Shown here: in pieces, positions 34,684 through 42,732 of the stretch
How the letters are laid out: every line of letters begins with the position of its first letter
How positions within the stretch are numbered: position 1 is the stretch's first letter
Origin: Mycobacterium sp. ELW1
GTDB taxonomy: Bacteria; Actinomycetota; Actinomycetes; Mycobacteriales; Mycobacteriaceae
Direction of reading: 5' to 3'
NCBI RefSeq assembly: GCF_008329905.1
Contig: NZ_CP032155.1
Coordinates: 4,340,001 to 4,404,000 of the forward strand
Length of the DNA: 64,000 bases
The notes under the pieces: generated by a model
The model's input: the letters and a program-made list of their open reading frames with translations, nothing else
What the model was told of the DNA's origin: nothing
Database searches by the model: none
Program-made: the position numbers and the translations under genes

Positions 34684-35724
34684 ATGAAACTCGGTCTACA
34701 GCTTGGCTATTGGGGCGAGCGCCCCCCGACGAACCATGCGGAGTTGGTGGCCGTGGCGGAGGAGGCCGGGTTCGACACCGTGTTCACCGCGGAGGCGTGG
34801 GGCTCGGATGCGTTCACCCCGCTGGCGTGGTGGGGACGCGAAACCACCCGGATGCGGTTGGGCACCTCGGTGGTGCAACTGTCGGCGCGTACCCCGACCG
34901 CGTGTGCGATGGCGTCGCTGACGCTGGACCATCTTTCCGGGGGTCGCCACATCCTGGGGCTGGGTGTCTCCGGACCCCAGGTCGTCGAGGGCTGGTACGG
35001 GCAGAAGTTCCCGAAGCCGTTGGCGCGCACCCGTGAGTACATCGACATCATCCGGCAGGTCTGGGCGCGCGAAGCCCCGGTCACCAGCGCCGGCCCGCAT
35101 TACCCGCTGCCGCTGTCCGGGGAGGGCACCACCGGGTTGGGTAAGCCGCTCAAGCCGATCGTGCATCCGCTGCGGGCCGACATCCCGATCATGCTCGGCG
35201 CCGAGGGCCCGAAGAACGTCGCGCTGGCCGCCGAGATCTGCGACGGGTGGCTGCCGATCTTCTACTCGCCGCGGCTGGCGCCGATGTACAACGAGTGGCT
35301 CGACGAAGGCTTCGCTCGCCCGGGCGCGCGCCGCAGCCGCGAGGACTTCGAGATCTGCGCGACCGCGCAGGTGGTCGTCACCGACGACCGGGCCTCGATC
35401 ATGGACCTGATCAAGCCGCACCTGGCGCTCTACATGGGCGGAATGGGCGCGGAAGACACCAACTTCCACGCCGACGTCTACCGGCGGATGGGCTACTCCG
35501 AGGTCGTCGACGAGGTCACCCGACTGTTCCGAGCCGGCCATCAGGACAGCAAAACTCGAGCGGCCAAGGCGGTTCCCGACGAACTCGTCGACGACTCGGC
35601 GATCGTCGGCGACATCGACTACGTGCGCAAACAGATCGTCGCGTGGGAGGCCGCCGGGGTGACGATGATGGTCATCGGTGCCCGCACCCCCGAGCAGATC
35701 CACGAAGCCGCAGCCCTGTTGTAG
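34684..35724 (+). CDS. F420-dependent LLM oxidoreductase (Rv3520c-like)
   Basis: A 346-residue LLM protein. Typical parts are MKLGLQLGYWGERPPTNHAELVAVAEEAGFDTVFTAEAWGSDAFTPL, GTSVVQLSARTPTACAMASLTLDHLSGGR and LRADIPIMLGAEGPKNVALAAEICDGWLPIFYSP, with the C-terminal VVDEVTRLFRAG. It resembles the M. tuberculosis Rv3520c group. Reduced F420 is the likely cofactor; the substrate is unknown. Its GC content is higher than that of the genes before it, seen in near-exclusive G/C third positions. It starts after a TTGAGGAGCG ribosome site and is the last gene of the operon. Confidence 0.9.
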   Translation: MKLGLQLGYWGERPPTNHAELVAVAEEAGFDTVFTAEAWGSDAFTPLAWWGRETTRMRLGTSVVQLSARTPTACAMASLTLDHLSGGRHILGLGVSGPQVVEGWYGQKFPKPLARTREYIDIIRQVWAREAPVTSAGPHYPLPLSGEGTTGLGKPLKPIVHPLRADIPIMLGAEGPKNVALAAEICDGWLPIFYSPRLAPMYNEWLDEGFARPGARRSREDFEICATAQVVVTDDRASIMDLIKPHLALYMGGMGAEDTNFHADVYRRMGYSEVVDEVTRLFRAGHQDSKTRAAKAVPDELVDDSAIVGDIDYVRKQIVAWEAAGVTMMVIGARTPEQIHEAAALL

Positions 35725-35725
35725 C

Positions 35726-36583
35726 TCAGGCGCCGTGCGCGGCGAAGAACTCCGCGCTGGCTCGTGACGCGTCGAAGGCCGCAGCGGGACTGACCGGCCA
35801 GGTGTGACCCCATCCGTCGATGGTGACGAGCGCGACCTCGGTGCCATCGGCGCAACCGAAGGCGGCCAGGCGTTTTCCGCCATCGATGGACCTGGTTGTT
35901 GCCGGCGGGCAGCGGTCGAATGCCAACCACCGATCCACCATCGTCGGCGCGGACACGACGGTGCTGGCTCCCCCGCGCCCGATCATGCGGCCGCCGTTGT
36001 AGGGCACGACCTTGTCTGCGGTGCCGTGAATCGCAAGCACCGCAACGGGTTTGGATGGATTGCAGCGGACGTTCACCCCCAGCGTGCTCGACACCGGGGC
36101 TATCGCCGCCACCAGATCGGGTCGCTCGCACGCCAGCCGGTTGGCCATGAACCCGCCCGCCGACATCCCGGTGACGAAGACCCGTCCAGTCGGGATGCCG
36201 TAGTCATGGGTGAGCCGGCCGATCAGTGCCGCCAGGAAGCCGACGTCATCGACTCCCTGCCGGTCCGGTGCCGCCGCGCCGCGCCCGTCGGCCCAACTGA
36301 AGTCGATGCCGTTGGGATAGGCGACGACCCAGCCGTACTGGTCGGCGATGGCGTTGTAATTGGTCTCCGCGGATTGCTTGCGGCCGGTCTGACTCCCGCC
36401 GTGCAGGTTGATCACCAGACCGTTCGGGTGGGCCAGCCCATCGGGCACATGCAACACATACGTCCGCTGCACGCCACCGAAAGTCAGCGCACCGGGCGGA
36501 TCTCCGGTGGCGGAGGCGTGTTCTGCGGGAACCGCGAAGAGAAGAAAAAGAGCAGCGAGGAGTGCTGTCCGAGGGCGACTCAC
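35726..36583 (-). CDS. Secreted PHB-depolymerase-type esterase
   Basis: A 285-residue exported alpha/beta hydrolase. The signal peptide ALLAALFLLFAVPAEHASA is followed by a mature protein of the polyhydroxybutyrate depolymerase/feruloyl esterase group (LpqC-like). It has the oxyanion block VINLHGGSQTG, the nucleophile elbow GMSAGG with Ser141, an AIHGTADKVVPYNGG segment with an Asp, and a C-terminal GWGHTWP with the His. I chose the GTG start because the alternative upstream frame lacks a signal peptide. It would cleave ester bonds outside the cytoplasm. It converges on the LLM gene with one base between stops. Confidence 0.85.
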   Translation of the reverse strand: MSRPRTALLAALFLLFAVPAEHASATGDPPGALTFGGVQRTYVLHVPDGLAHPNGLVINLHGGSQTGRKQSAETNYNAIADQYGWVVAYPNGIDFSWADGRGAAAPDRQGVDDVGFLAALIGRLTHDYGIPTGRVFVTGMSAGGFMANRLACERPDLVAAIAPVSSTLGVNVRCNPSKPVAVLAIHGTADKVVPYNGGRMIGRGGASTVVSAPTMVDRWLAFDRCPPATTRSIDGGKRLAAFGCADGTEVALVTIDGWGHTWPVSPAAAFDASRASAEFFAAHGA

Positions 36584-36615
36584 GGGATGTCTTTCTACTG
36601 GGGCGTGGATTCGGC

Positions 36616-37131
36616 CTAGCGGTCGCCGCGGCTGCAATTGGGGTTCGCGGGCTTGGTCGGCCACGCGCAGACGTCGAGGTAGGTATTGGTGCTGTAGCCA
36701 CCGCCGTCGAACACGCCATAGGCGCCGCCATTGGTTCCGGTATAGGTGGCGCCGCCCCCGCCCTGGCCGCCCGAGGTGACCATGGTGGTCACCGTCCAGC
36801 CCTTCTCTTCCAGCGCTGCCTTGTAGGCCGTCATCACATCGCTCGGTGACCCGTTGACCTGAAAGTAGAGGTGGATTCCGCCGTCACCGATGTTGTCCGG
36901 CCCCTTGGTCGTCTGGCTGTTCGCCGGCGTCGGCACCAGTGCGGGCAGCTTGTCGGCGGCCACCGGGGCAGCACTCGCGGATGTGCTCGAAGACGCCGTC
37001 GCACTCGCAGTCGTGGCCGCCGAACTCGCGGATGACGCTGCCGTGCTGCCGGAGTCGGAGTTGCTACAGGCGGTACCGGTCAGTGCGACCGCTGCGGCAA
37101 GGGCTGCCGCAGCAGAGAATCCACGTCTCAT
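36616..37131 (-). CDS. Putative lipoprotein of unknown function
   Basis: A 171-residue protein. The ATG at 37131 has a perfect AGGAGG ribosome site. The signal peptide ends in LTGTAC, a probable lipobox with Cys at about residue 22. A Ser/Ala/Thr-rich linker of about 40 residues follows, then a globular C-terminal domain with GGIHLYFQVNGSPSDVMTAYKAALEEKGW, which resembles small mycobacterial exported proteins. The function is unknown. It lies 32 bases upstream of the esterase in the same direction. Confidence 0.75.
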   Translation of the reverse strand: MRRGFSAAAALAAAVALTGTACSNSDSGSTAASSASSAATTASATASSSTSASAAPVAADKLPALVPTPANSQTTKGPDNIGDGGIHLYFQVNGSPSDVMTAYKAALEEKGWTVTTMVTSGGQGGGGATYTGTNGGAYGVFDGGGYSTNTYLDVCAWPTKPANPNCSRGDR

Positions 37132-37311
37132 CAGTGCCTCCTGTGTCGGGCGAATCATGCGCACAGTAACCCACTGAGCACCCCCTTGGTTGCGACACGG
37201 TCACGGATACATACCTATCGCTGCAGCGCCGGTCGCAAACAACCCAGGGGTCCCTATCGTCACAGAGGTCAACAGACGTCACCGCGACGTCCCGCCTCCG
37301 AAAGGTGTGTC

Positions 37312-38703
37312 GTGTCGCCGCGCCCCCGCATTCCCTCGCTGTCGCTGGCCTCGACGCTGGTCGTCGGCCTCTGCGCAGCCACCGGTGTCGCGCCGCCTGC
37401 GGCCGCGGACCCGTGCGAGGGTGCTTCTGCGGCAGCTCAACCCGCCGCCAACCAGGCGTTTCAGATTCCACAACCCTCGGCCATAGCCCCGTTCGACCGC
37501 CCGATCGGGCACAAGCCGGTCGGCGCCAACGACCAAGCACCGCTGCCGACGCTGGGCAAGATGCTCATCAACGCGCTCATCCCCAATTCCGGACAGGTTC
37601 AGAAGCAGGCAGCAGTCGCGCCCTCACCGAAACCCGCTCCCGCCCAACCCCAACCAGCTCCCGCCGCCGCGCAGCCGGCGCCGTCGACCGCACCGCCGGG
37701 TACCTCGGTGGTCGGCTGGGTGACCGGGCCGGACAGCCCGAACCAGACCATTCAGAAGTTCGCCATCACCGGCACCGACCTCGGAATCATGTGGGACAAC
37801 GGTGATCCCAGTCATCGACAGGTCCTGCTGGCGTTCGGCGACACGAACGGCTTCTGCATGATCCCCGGCAAGCAGTGGCGCTACAACACACTGATGCGCA
37901 GCACCGACGGATCGCTGGCCAACACCGTCGCGGTACCTGACGGGGCCGTCGGCAACAAGTACTCGGGGTCGCCGGTGTGGCGGCCCGGCATCGCCAAGCA
38001 GGTCATCAACAGCATCAACGGTGCGCCGCAGGAGACGGGCATCATCCCGACCTCGGGTGTGGCCGTCGGGCCGAATCAGTTCTTGAACTTCATGTCGATC
38101 AGGAGCTGGGACAACTACGGCTCGTGGACGACGAACTACTCGGCGATCGCGACATCGACCGACAATGGCGAGACCTGGGGCGTCTATCCCGGCACTGTCC
38201 GTCAGCCGTCCAACGGCAACGAGAAGTTCCAGATGGGCGCGTTCCTCAAGCCGGGCCCCGGCGATCCGTACATCTACTCGTTCGGCACCCCCAACGGGCG
38301 CAGCGGGTCGGCGTACGTGGCGCGGGTGTCCCCCGGCCTGATCCCGGATCTGACGAAGTACGAATACTGGAACTCGGACAGCAACACCTGGGTTCCGGGC
38401 AGCCCGGCAGCGGCCACCCCGGTGATCCCCGGCCCGGTCGGCGAGATGTCGGCCCAATTCAACAACTACTTGAAGCAGTACCTGGTGCTGTACTGCAACG
38501 GGAACAACGACGTGGTCATGCGGACTGCGCCGGCGCCGCAGGGGCCATGGGGGCCCGAACAGATGCTGGTGTCGTCGATGCAGATCCCCGGCGGCATCTA
38601 CGCGCCGTTCCTGCATCCCTGGTCGACGGGCCGCGAGCTGTACTACAACCTCTCCCTGTGGTCGGCCTACAACGTCATGCTGATGCACACTGTGCTGCCG
38701 TAG
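37312..38703 (+). CDS. Secreted DUF4185 protein
   Basis: A 463-residue exported protein. The signal peptide RIPSLSLASTLVVGLCAATGVAPPAAA is followed by a Pro/Ala-rich linker (about residues 105-135) and a DUF4185 domain, a five-bladed propeller-like fold with WDNGDPSHRQVLLAFGDTNGFCMIPGKQW, MSIRSWDNYGSWTTNYSAIATSTDNGETWGVYP and a C-terminal LYYNLSLWSAYNVMLMHT. DUF4185 proteins of mycobacteria have been linked to glycan hydrolysis of arabinan (GH-like). The GTG start follows an AAAGG ribosome site; a start inside the upstream frame would remove the signal peptide. It is divergent from the lipoprotein. Confidence 0.85.
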   Translation: MSPRPRIPSLSLASTLVVGLCAATGVAPPAAADPCEGASAAAQPAANQAFQIPQPSAIAPFDRPIGHKPVGANDQAPLPTLGKMLINALIPNSGQVQKQAAVAPSPKPAPAQPQPAPAAAQPAPSTAPPGTSVVGWVTGPDSPNQTIQKFAITGTDLGIMWDNGDPSHRQVLLAFGDTNGFCMIPGKQWRYNTLMRSTDGSLANTVAVPDGAVGNKYSGSPVWRPGIAKQVINSINGAPQETGIIPTSGVAVGPNQFLNFMSIRSWDNYGSWTTNYSAIATSTDNGETWGVYPGTVRQPSNGNEKFQMGAFLKPGPGDPYIYSFGTPNGRSGSAYVARVSPGLIPDLTKYEYWNSDSNTWVPGSPAAATPVIPGPVGEMSAQFNNYLKQYLVLYCNGNNDVVMRTAPAPQGPWGPEQMLVSSMQIPGGIYAPFLHPWSTGRELYYNLSLWSAYNVMLMHTVLP

Positions 38704-38751
38704 ATAGCCCTTACAGCAACCAGAGGTCCCGAAGGTGGGACACTCACCCCT

Positions 38752-39588
38752 ATGGAGCACAGCGACCCCCGCGTCGAGGACTCCGTCCCGGCCGAGCCGC
38801 TGGATGGAACCGACGCTGAACAGGCGGCCGAGATCGTCATCGAGGCTGCCACCCGCAACGCCATGTCGGCGGCCCAGCTGGGGCGTCTGCTGGTCGACGC
38901 CGGTCGAAGCGTGAGTGACGAAGACGAGCTGGTGTCCTTGCTCCAGCGTGTCGCGTCGATCGCCCAGGAAGCCATCGAGGGCGCCGACAGCACGGGTATC
39001 ACCATCGACCTGGGCGGGTTGACCTACACCGCCGTGCACACCGACGAGCGCACGCTGCGTGTCGACAGTGAGCAGTACGACGCCGGCGAGGGTCCCTGCC
39101 TGCATGCGTCGCGCACCCGCACCACCGTGCTGCTGGACTCCGGAGAGGCCATGTCGGCGTGGCCGCGCTTCTCCACCGCCGCCCATGACGAGGGCATCAA
39201 CAGCTTCCTGGCGGCCCCGCTGTTCACCGACGATCAGACGCTCGGCTCCTTCAACTTGTACGGCCGGGCTTTTCACGCCTTCGACGGTCTCGACGCCGAG
39301 ATCCTCGACTTGCTGACCAAAGCGGTCTCCCGGGCGATCGGTGACTTCGCCCGCTTCAAGTCCGCCCGGGACACCGCGGAGTCGATCCAGCGAGTGCTGC
39401 AGAGCCGGGCGCCGATCGAGCAGGCCAAGGGCGTGCTGATGGCCATGCACGGCATCGATTCCGATGCGGCATTCGACGTGCTGCGCAAACAGAGTCAACA
39501 GACGAACGTGCCTGTCCGGGTATTGGCTGTGCAGTTTCTGGAGCAGGTCGCCGGCAGCAACGGCAACGGCCAGCACCCCCAGAACTAG
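38752..39588 (+). CDS. GAF-ANTAR RNA-binding regulator
   Basis: A 278-residue cytoplasmic protein. A GAF sensor domain spans about residues 60-195 (EGADSTGITIDLGGLTYTAVHTDE, then GEGPCLHASRTRTTVLLD). The ANTAR domain follows (about 210-265): IQRVLQSRAPIEQAKGVLMAMHGID with the AKG and aromatic/alanine residues of ANTAR helices, then AFDVLRKQSQQTNVPVRVLA. ANTAR proteins bind paired hexaloop RNA hairpins and prevent transcription termination. The target and ligand are not known. It abuts the convergent radical SAM gene. Confidence 0.88.
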   Translation: MEHSDPRVEDSVPAEPLDGTDAEQAAEIVIEAATRNAMSAAQLGRLLVDAGRSVSDEDELVSLLQRVASIAQEAIEGADSTGITIDLGGLTYTAVHTDERTLRVDSEQYDAGEGPCLHASRTRTTVLLDSGEAMSAWPRFSTAAHDEGINSFLAAPLFTDDQTLGSFNLYGRAFHAFDGLDAEILDLLTKAVSRAIGDFARFKSARDTAESIQRVLQSRAPIEQAKGVLMAMHGIDSDAAFDVLRKQSQQTNVPVRVLAVQFLEQVAGSNGNGQHPQN

Positions 39589-41148
39589 CTAAAAGGTATT
39601 GACCAACGTCCGGCGCTCGGACATCTCCCGCGACATCGTGTAGTGGTGGTAGTGCGTCGCGCACTTGACCACGCTGACGAACATGACGCCGGGATTCGGC
39701 CGGCTACGGAGCATTGTCCACATCCGGCGCCGGTAGACCTGGCGCAGGTATGCGTCGGGGACGTTCTTCATCAGCAGCAGGAACAGTCCGAATGCCCGTA
39801 CGGCGTCGAAGAACTGCGCTTGCCTGCGCCGCCAGGGATGTTGGCGCAGGTATTCGTTGCGGGCCCGACCGAAGTCAAATTTCCTTGTGACATAGAGACT
39901 TTCGAGGCGATCGAAATAGAAATCGGGATCGTAGAGGTCGCGCATCAGACCGATATAGCCGTCGCGCAACTCGTCTCGACTCATGTTGAGCGGTATCACG
40001 TTGGTGCCGAAGGTCTGCTCGTCATCGAGGTCGAGGCGGCTTTCATTCTTCAGCCGCGCGTGCAGCGGTGTCTTCGGGATCGCGGCGAGCATGCCCACCA
40101 TGGCGTGCATGATGTCGGTCTGACCGATGAAGTCGGCCTGTTCCTTGAAGATTCGGGTGTCGTCGTTGTCGAAGCCCACGATCATGCCGCACCAGACTTC
40201 CAGCCCGGCGTCCTGCACCTTGCGAACGCGGTCGACGATCGTGCCGCCCTTCTTCACGTTCTGATACTTTTTCGCCTCTTTCAGCGAATCCTCGTTGGGG
40301 CTTTCGATCCCGATGAACACCACCGTGACGTTGGCGGCGACCATCAACTCCATCAGCTCGTCGTCTTCGGCCAGGTTCAGCGATGCCTCGGTGAAGAACT
40401 GCAAGGGATATCCCTCGCGCTCCTGCCAGTCGTGGACATCCTGCAGCAGCACCTTCACGGCGGCCTTGTTCCCGATCAGGTTGTCGTCGACGATGAAGCC
40501 GATGGACAGGCCCGCCTTGCGCATCGCTTCCAGCTCGGCGATCACCTGCGCGCTGGTCTTGAGCCTCGGCTTCCGGCCGAAGGTGACGATGATGTCGCAG
40601 AACTCGCACTGGAACGGGCAGCCGCGGCTGAACTGGACACTGCCGAACACATAGTTCTTGGTCTTCAACAGGTCGTAACGCGGCACCGGCACGGTCGTCA
40701 TGTCGGTGCGCTCGGCCTGCTCGTAGCGGTACTGCTGGCGCCCGTGCTTCCAGTCCTCGAGGAATTGCGGCCAGGTGGTCTCGGCTTCGCCGATGAAGAT
40801 CGCATCGGCCAGGCCGTCGAAGTAATCCTCCTGCACGCTGACCCACGGACCGCCCACGACAACGAAAACGCCGCGGGCCTTGAGCTCGTTGATGATCTCG
40901 AGCATCCGCCGGCGTTGGACGATCATGCCGGTGAGCCCGACGATGTCGGCCTGCGCCAGCTTGTCGAAGTCGATCTCCTCGACGTTCTCGTCGACGAGGG
41001 TGACCTGATGCTCCGGCGGCGTCAGAGCGGCCAACAGCGGCAGGCAGGCGGTCGGGACGTTGCACTTCTTGCCGAGCAGCGGGAGTGCGTGTTCCAGGCC
41101 CCAGTAGGACACCTCGAAGCGCGGGTTGACGAGGACAATGTTGGCCAT
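39589..41148 (-). CDS. B12-binding radical SAM protein (DUF4070 type)
   Basis: A 519-residue protein. The start MANIVLVNPRFEVSYWG has a GGAG ribosome site; a longer frame to 41316 exists but adds a low-complexity head. The N-terminal cobalamin-binding domain (about 1-150) is followed by the radical SAM barrel with the Fe-S motif CPFQCEFC and a C-terminal DUF4070-like domain (RLESLYVTRKFDFGRARNEYLRQHPWRRR). Relatives are hopanoid methylases such as HpnP or ring-modifying enzymes. A methyltransferase or other radical reaction on a lipid is possible; nothing nearby shows the substrate. Confidence 0.85.
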   Translation of the reverse strand: MANIVLVNPRFEVSYWGLEHALPLLGKKCNVPTACLPLLAALTPPEHQVTLVDENVEEIDFDKLAQADIVGLTGMIVQRRRMLEIINELKARGVFVVVGGPWVSVQEDYFDGLADAIFIGEAETTWPQFLEDWKHGRQQYRYEQAERTDMTTVPVPRYDLLKTKNYVFGSVQFSRGCPFQCEFCDIIVTFGRKPRLKTSAQVIAELEAMRKAGLSIGFIVDDNLIGNKAAVKVLLQDVHDWQEREGYPLQFFTEASLNLAEDDELMELMVAANVTVVFIGIESPNEDSLKEAKKYQNVKKGGTIVDRVRKVQDAGLEVWCGMIVGFDNDDTRIFKEQADFIGQTDIMHAMVGMLAAIPKTPLHARLKNESRLDLDDEQTFGTNVIPLNMSRDELRDGYIGLMRDLYDPDFYFDRLESLYVTRKFDFGRARNEYLRQHPWRRRQAQFFDAVRAFGLFLLLMKNVPDAYLRQVYRRRMWTMLRSRPNPGVMFVSVVKCATHYHHYTMSREMSERRTLVNTF

Positions 41149-41357
41149 GGTCGTCTGCTCCGAATCGGGCTCGTAGACGGTGTCGGCGCTGCTTGCCAAG
41201 CCGGAGCCTAGCCAAGACGACCTGGCCGAACGAGCCATTCGTACATAGTCGCCGACGGGACTCGGATGCGAGTTCCTAACCAATTGACGGTAACGCTGGG
41301 TATTCGGTTCGGTCACGACCTTCTCCTCACCCCTGCTGATGTGGCGCAGACGATGGT

Positions 41358-41627
41358 GTGATCGTTCCCGTGGACGCGGTTGGGCTGATGATTGTGGTGG
41401 TCTTGACGACCGCCGCGCTCGCCGCGGTCTGCGGCTACGTCGCCGCGTTGCGGCGGGAAGCCAACCGACGGAGCCGCGGATATTTCGCGCTCGGTGTCAT
41501 CGCCGGGTTCATGGGCCGATCGGTCGTGCGCCGGCGACTGCGGCGGCTGCCGCTGTTCGAGAACCCGCTCACGATCGCGGCGCTGCACCTTCGTCGGAGA
41601 CTGAGCCGTACCGGCATCGCCCGCTAG
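41358..41627 (+). CDS. Small membrane protein of unknown function
   Basis: An 89-residue protein with one hydrophobic helix (VGLMIVVVLTTAALAAVCGYVAAL) near the N-terminus and an Arg-rich remainder with FALGVIAGFMGRSVVRRRLRRL. It starts at a GTG without a clear ribosome site. Its stop codon TAG lies in the GCTAGC site where an IS481-family element inserted; the duplicated target keeps the stop codon intact. Divergent from the radical SAM gene. Confidence 0.55.
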   Translation: MIVPVDAVGLMIVVVLTTAALAAVCGYVAALRREANRRSRGYFALGVIAGFMGRSVVRRRLRRLPLFENPLTIAALHLRRRLSRTGIAR

Positions 41628-41628
41628 C

Positions 41629-42717
41629 TGTACTCGGTTAGGACGTTGGTGTCAGTCTGCTGATCGGTGGTTGGCCTCCGATAGCTGAGTGGCGTCGTTG
41701 ATTGTTGTAGTCCTCGAGCCACGGGGCAAGGGCGGCAGTGCGGGCGGCGTTGGTGGTGAATATCTGCCGGTAGGCCCATTCGGTCTGCAGTGTGCGGTTG
41801 TAGCGCTCCACCTTTCCGTTTTGCCAGGGGCAGTGCGGCTTGATGAAGACGTGTTTGGCGCCCAGGTTTGCGATGACTGCGGCGACATCGGCGGAACGCC
41901 GATAGCTCCAGTGGTTGTCGGTGATGACTCGCTCGATGGTCGAGATCCCGTGGGTTCTGAAGTACTCGGCGGCTCTGGCCAGAAACCCACCGCAGGTCGC
42001 GCCCTTTTCGTCGGGCAAGATCTCTGAGTACGCCAGCCGCGAATGGTCGTCGACAGCGGAGTGCACGTAGTCGAACCCGATGCGCGCGTTCTTACGGGCG
42101 GCGGTGTCGCCCATCTTTTTGCCGTGTGCCTTCCAGCCACCCCCGTCGGGGATGCGCCCAATCTTCTTGACGTCCATGTGAATCAGTTCGCCGGGGTGCG
42201 CCCGCTCGTAGCGCACCGCGGTTGTCTTCGATGCCCGGATTACCTCACCGGTCAGCGGGTCACAATCCCGCAGATACGGCATCTGGCGACGGCGCAAGAT
42301 CGCCGACACCGTCCGGGCCGGCAGACCCAACTCGGCGGCGATCCAGTCCTGACCCCGCCTGCTGGTGCGGCGCAGCTCTATCACCGCATCTTCAACCACA
42401 GATGGTGTGCGACGTGGGCATCGACGCGGTCGTGAGGACCGATCCGACAGGCCGGCAAAGCCTTCAGCGTGGAACCGGCGAACCCATCGGTGAGCGCACT
42501 GGCGAGAAACTCCCAGTTCGGCGGCGACATGAGACACCGGACGGTGTCCCTCAACGATCCGCTCAACGAGCAGCAGACGACCATGAACGGTCAAACGGGC
42601 ATTAGCGTGGGACACGAGGACCTCCGTGGACTGGTGAAGACGTCAGACATCTCCACTAAGCCCGGAGGTCCTCCCTACAGCAATAGCGATCCGTCACCAA
42701 TGTCTAAGCCGAGTACA
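41629..42717 (-). mobile_element. Complete IS481-family insertion sequence
   Basis: A 1089-bp element bounded by imperfect inverted repeats. Both ends start TGTACTCGG and agree at 20 of the first 25 positions. The element is flanked by the duplicated target GCTAGC (41623-41628 and 42718-42723). IS481 elements are known to prefer the NCTAGN target, which this fits. It carries one intact transposase gene and has inserted between the end of the small membrane protein gene and the end of the SDR gene, so it disrupts neither. Confidence 0.92.
41638..42615 (-). CDS. IS481-family transposase
   Basis: A 325-residue transposase. The N-terminal helix-turn-helix domain (HVAAELGVSRQCAHRWVRRFHAEG) is followed by the DDE catalytic core of the retroviral-integrase fold: HMDVKKI with the first Asp, VITDNHWSYR with the second, and HCPWQNGKVERYNRTLQ with the Glu. 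It is full length and without frameshift, so the element may be active. A GTG start with an upstream GGAGG site is used. Confidence 0.92.
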   Translation of the reverse strand: MSHANARLTVHGRLLLVERIVEGHRPVSHVAAELGVSRQCAHRWVRRFHAEGFAGLSDRSSRPRRCPRRTPSVVEDAVIELRRTSRRGQDWIAAELGLPARTVSAILRRRQMPYLRDCDPLTGEVIRASKTTAVRYERAHPGELIHMDVKKIGRIPDGGGWKAHGKKMGDTAARKNARIGFDYVHSAVDDHSRLAYSEILPDEKGATCGGFLARAAEYFRTHGISTIERVITDNHWSYRRSADVAAVIANLGAKHVFIKPHCPWQNGKVERYNRTLQTEWAYRQIFTTNAARTAALAPWLEDYNNQRRHSAIGGQPPISRLTPTS

Positions 42718-42732
42718 GCTAGCGGGTGGGTG

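Noticed and set aside
36584..36664. Longer N-terminus for the esterase
   Set aside because: It would bury the signal peptide inside the protein, and the GTG at 36583 has a purine-rich site in front.
37624..39576. 650-codon open frame on the minus strand
   Set aside because: It runs antisense through the DUF4185 and GAF-ANTAR genes and has no recognisable domain; it is a by-product of high GC third positions.
39643..41211. 522-codon open frame on the plus strand
   Set aside because: Antisense to the radical SAM gene, which has clear motifs; the antisense product is low complexity.
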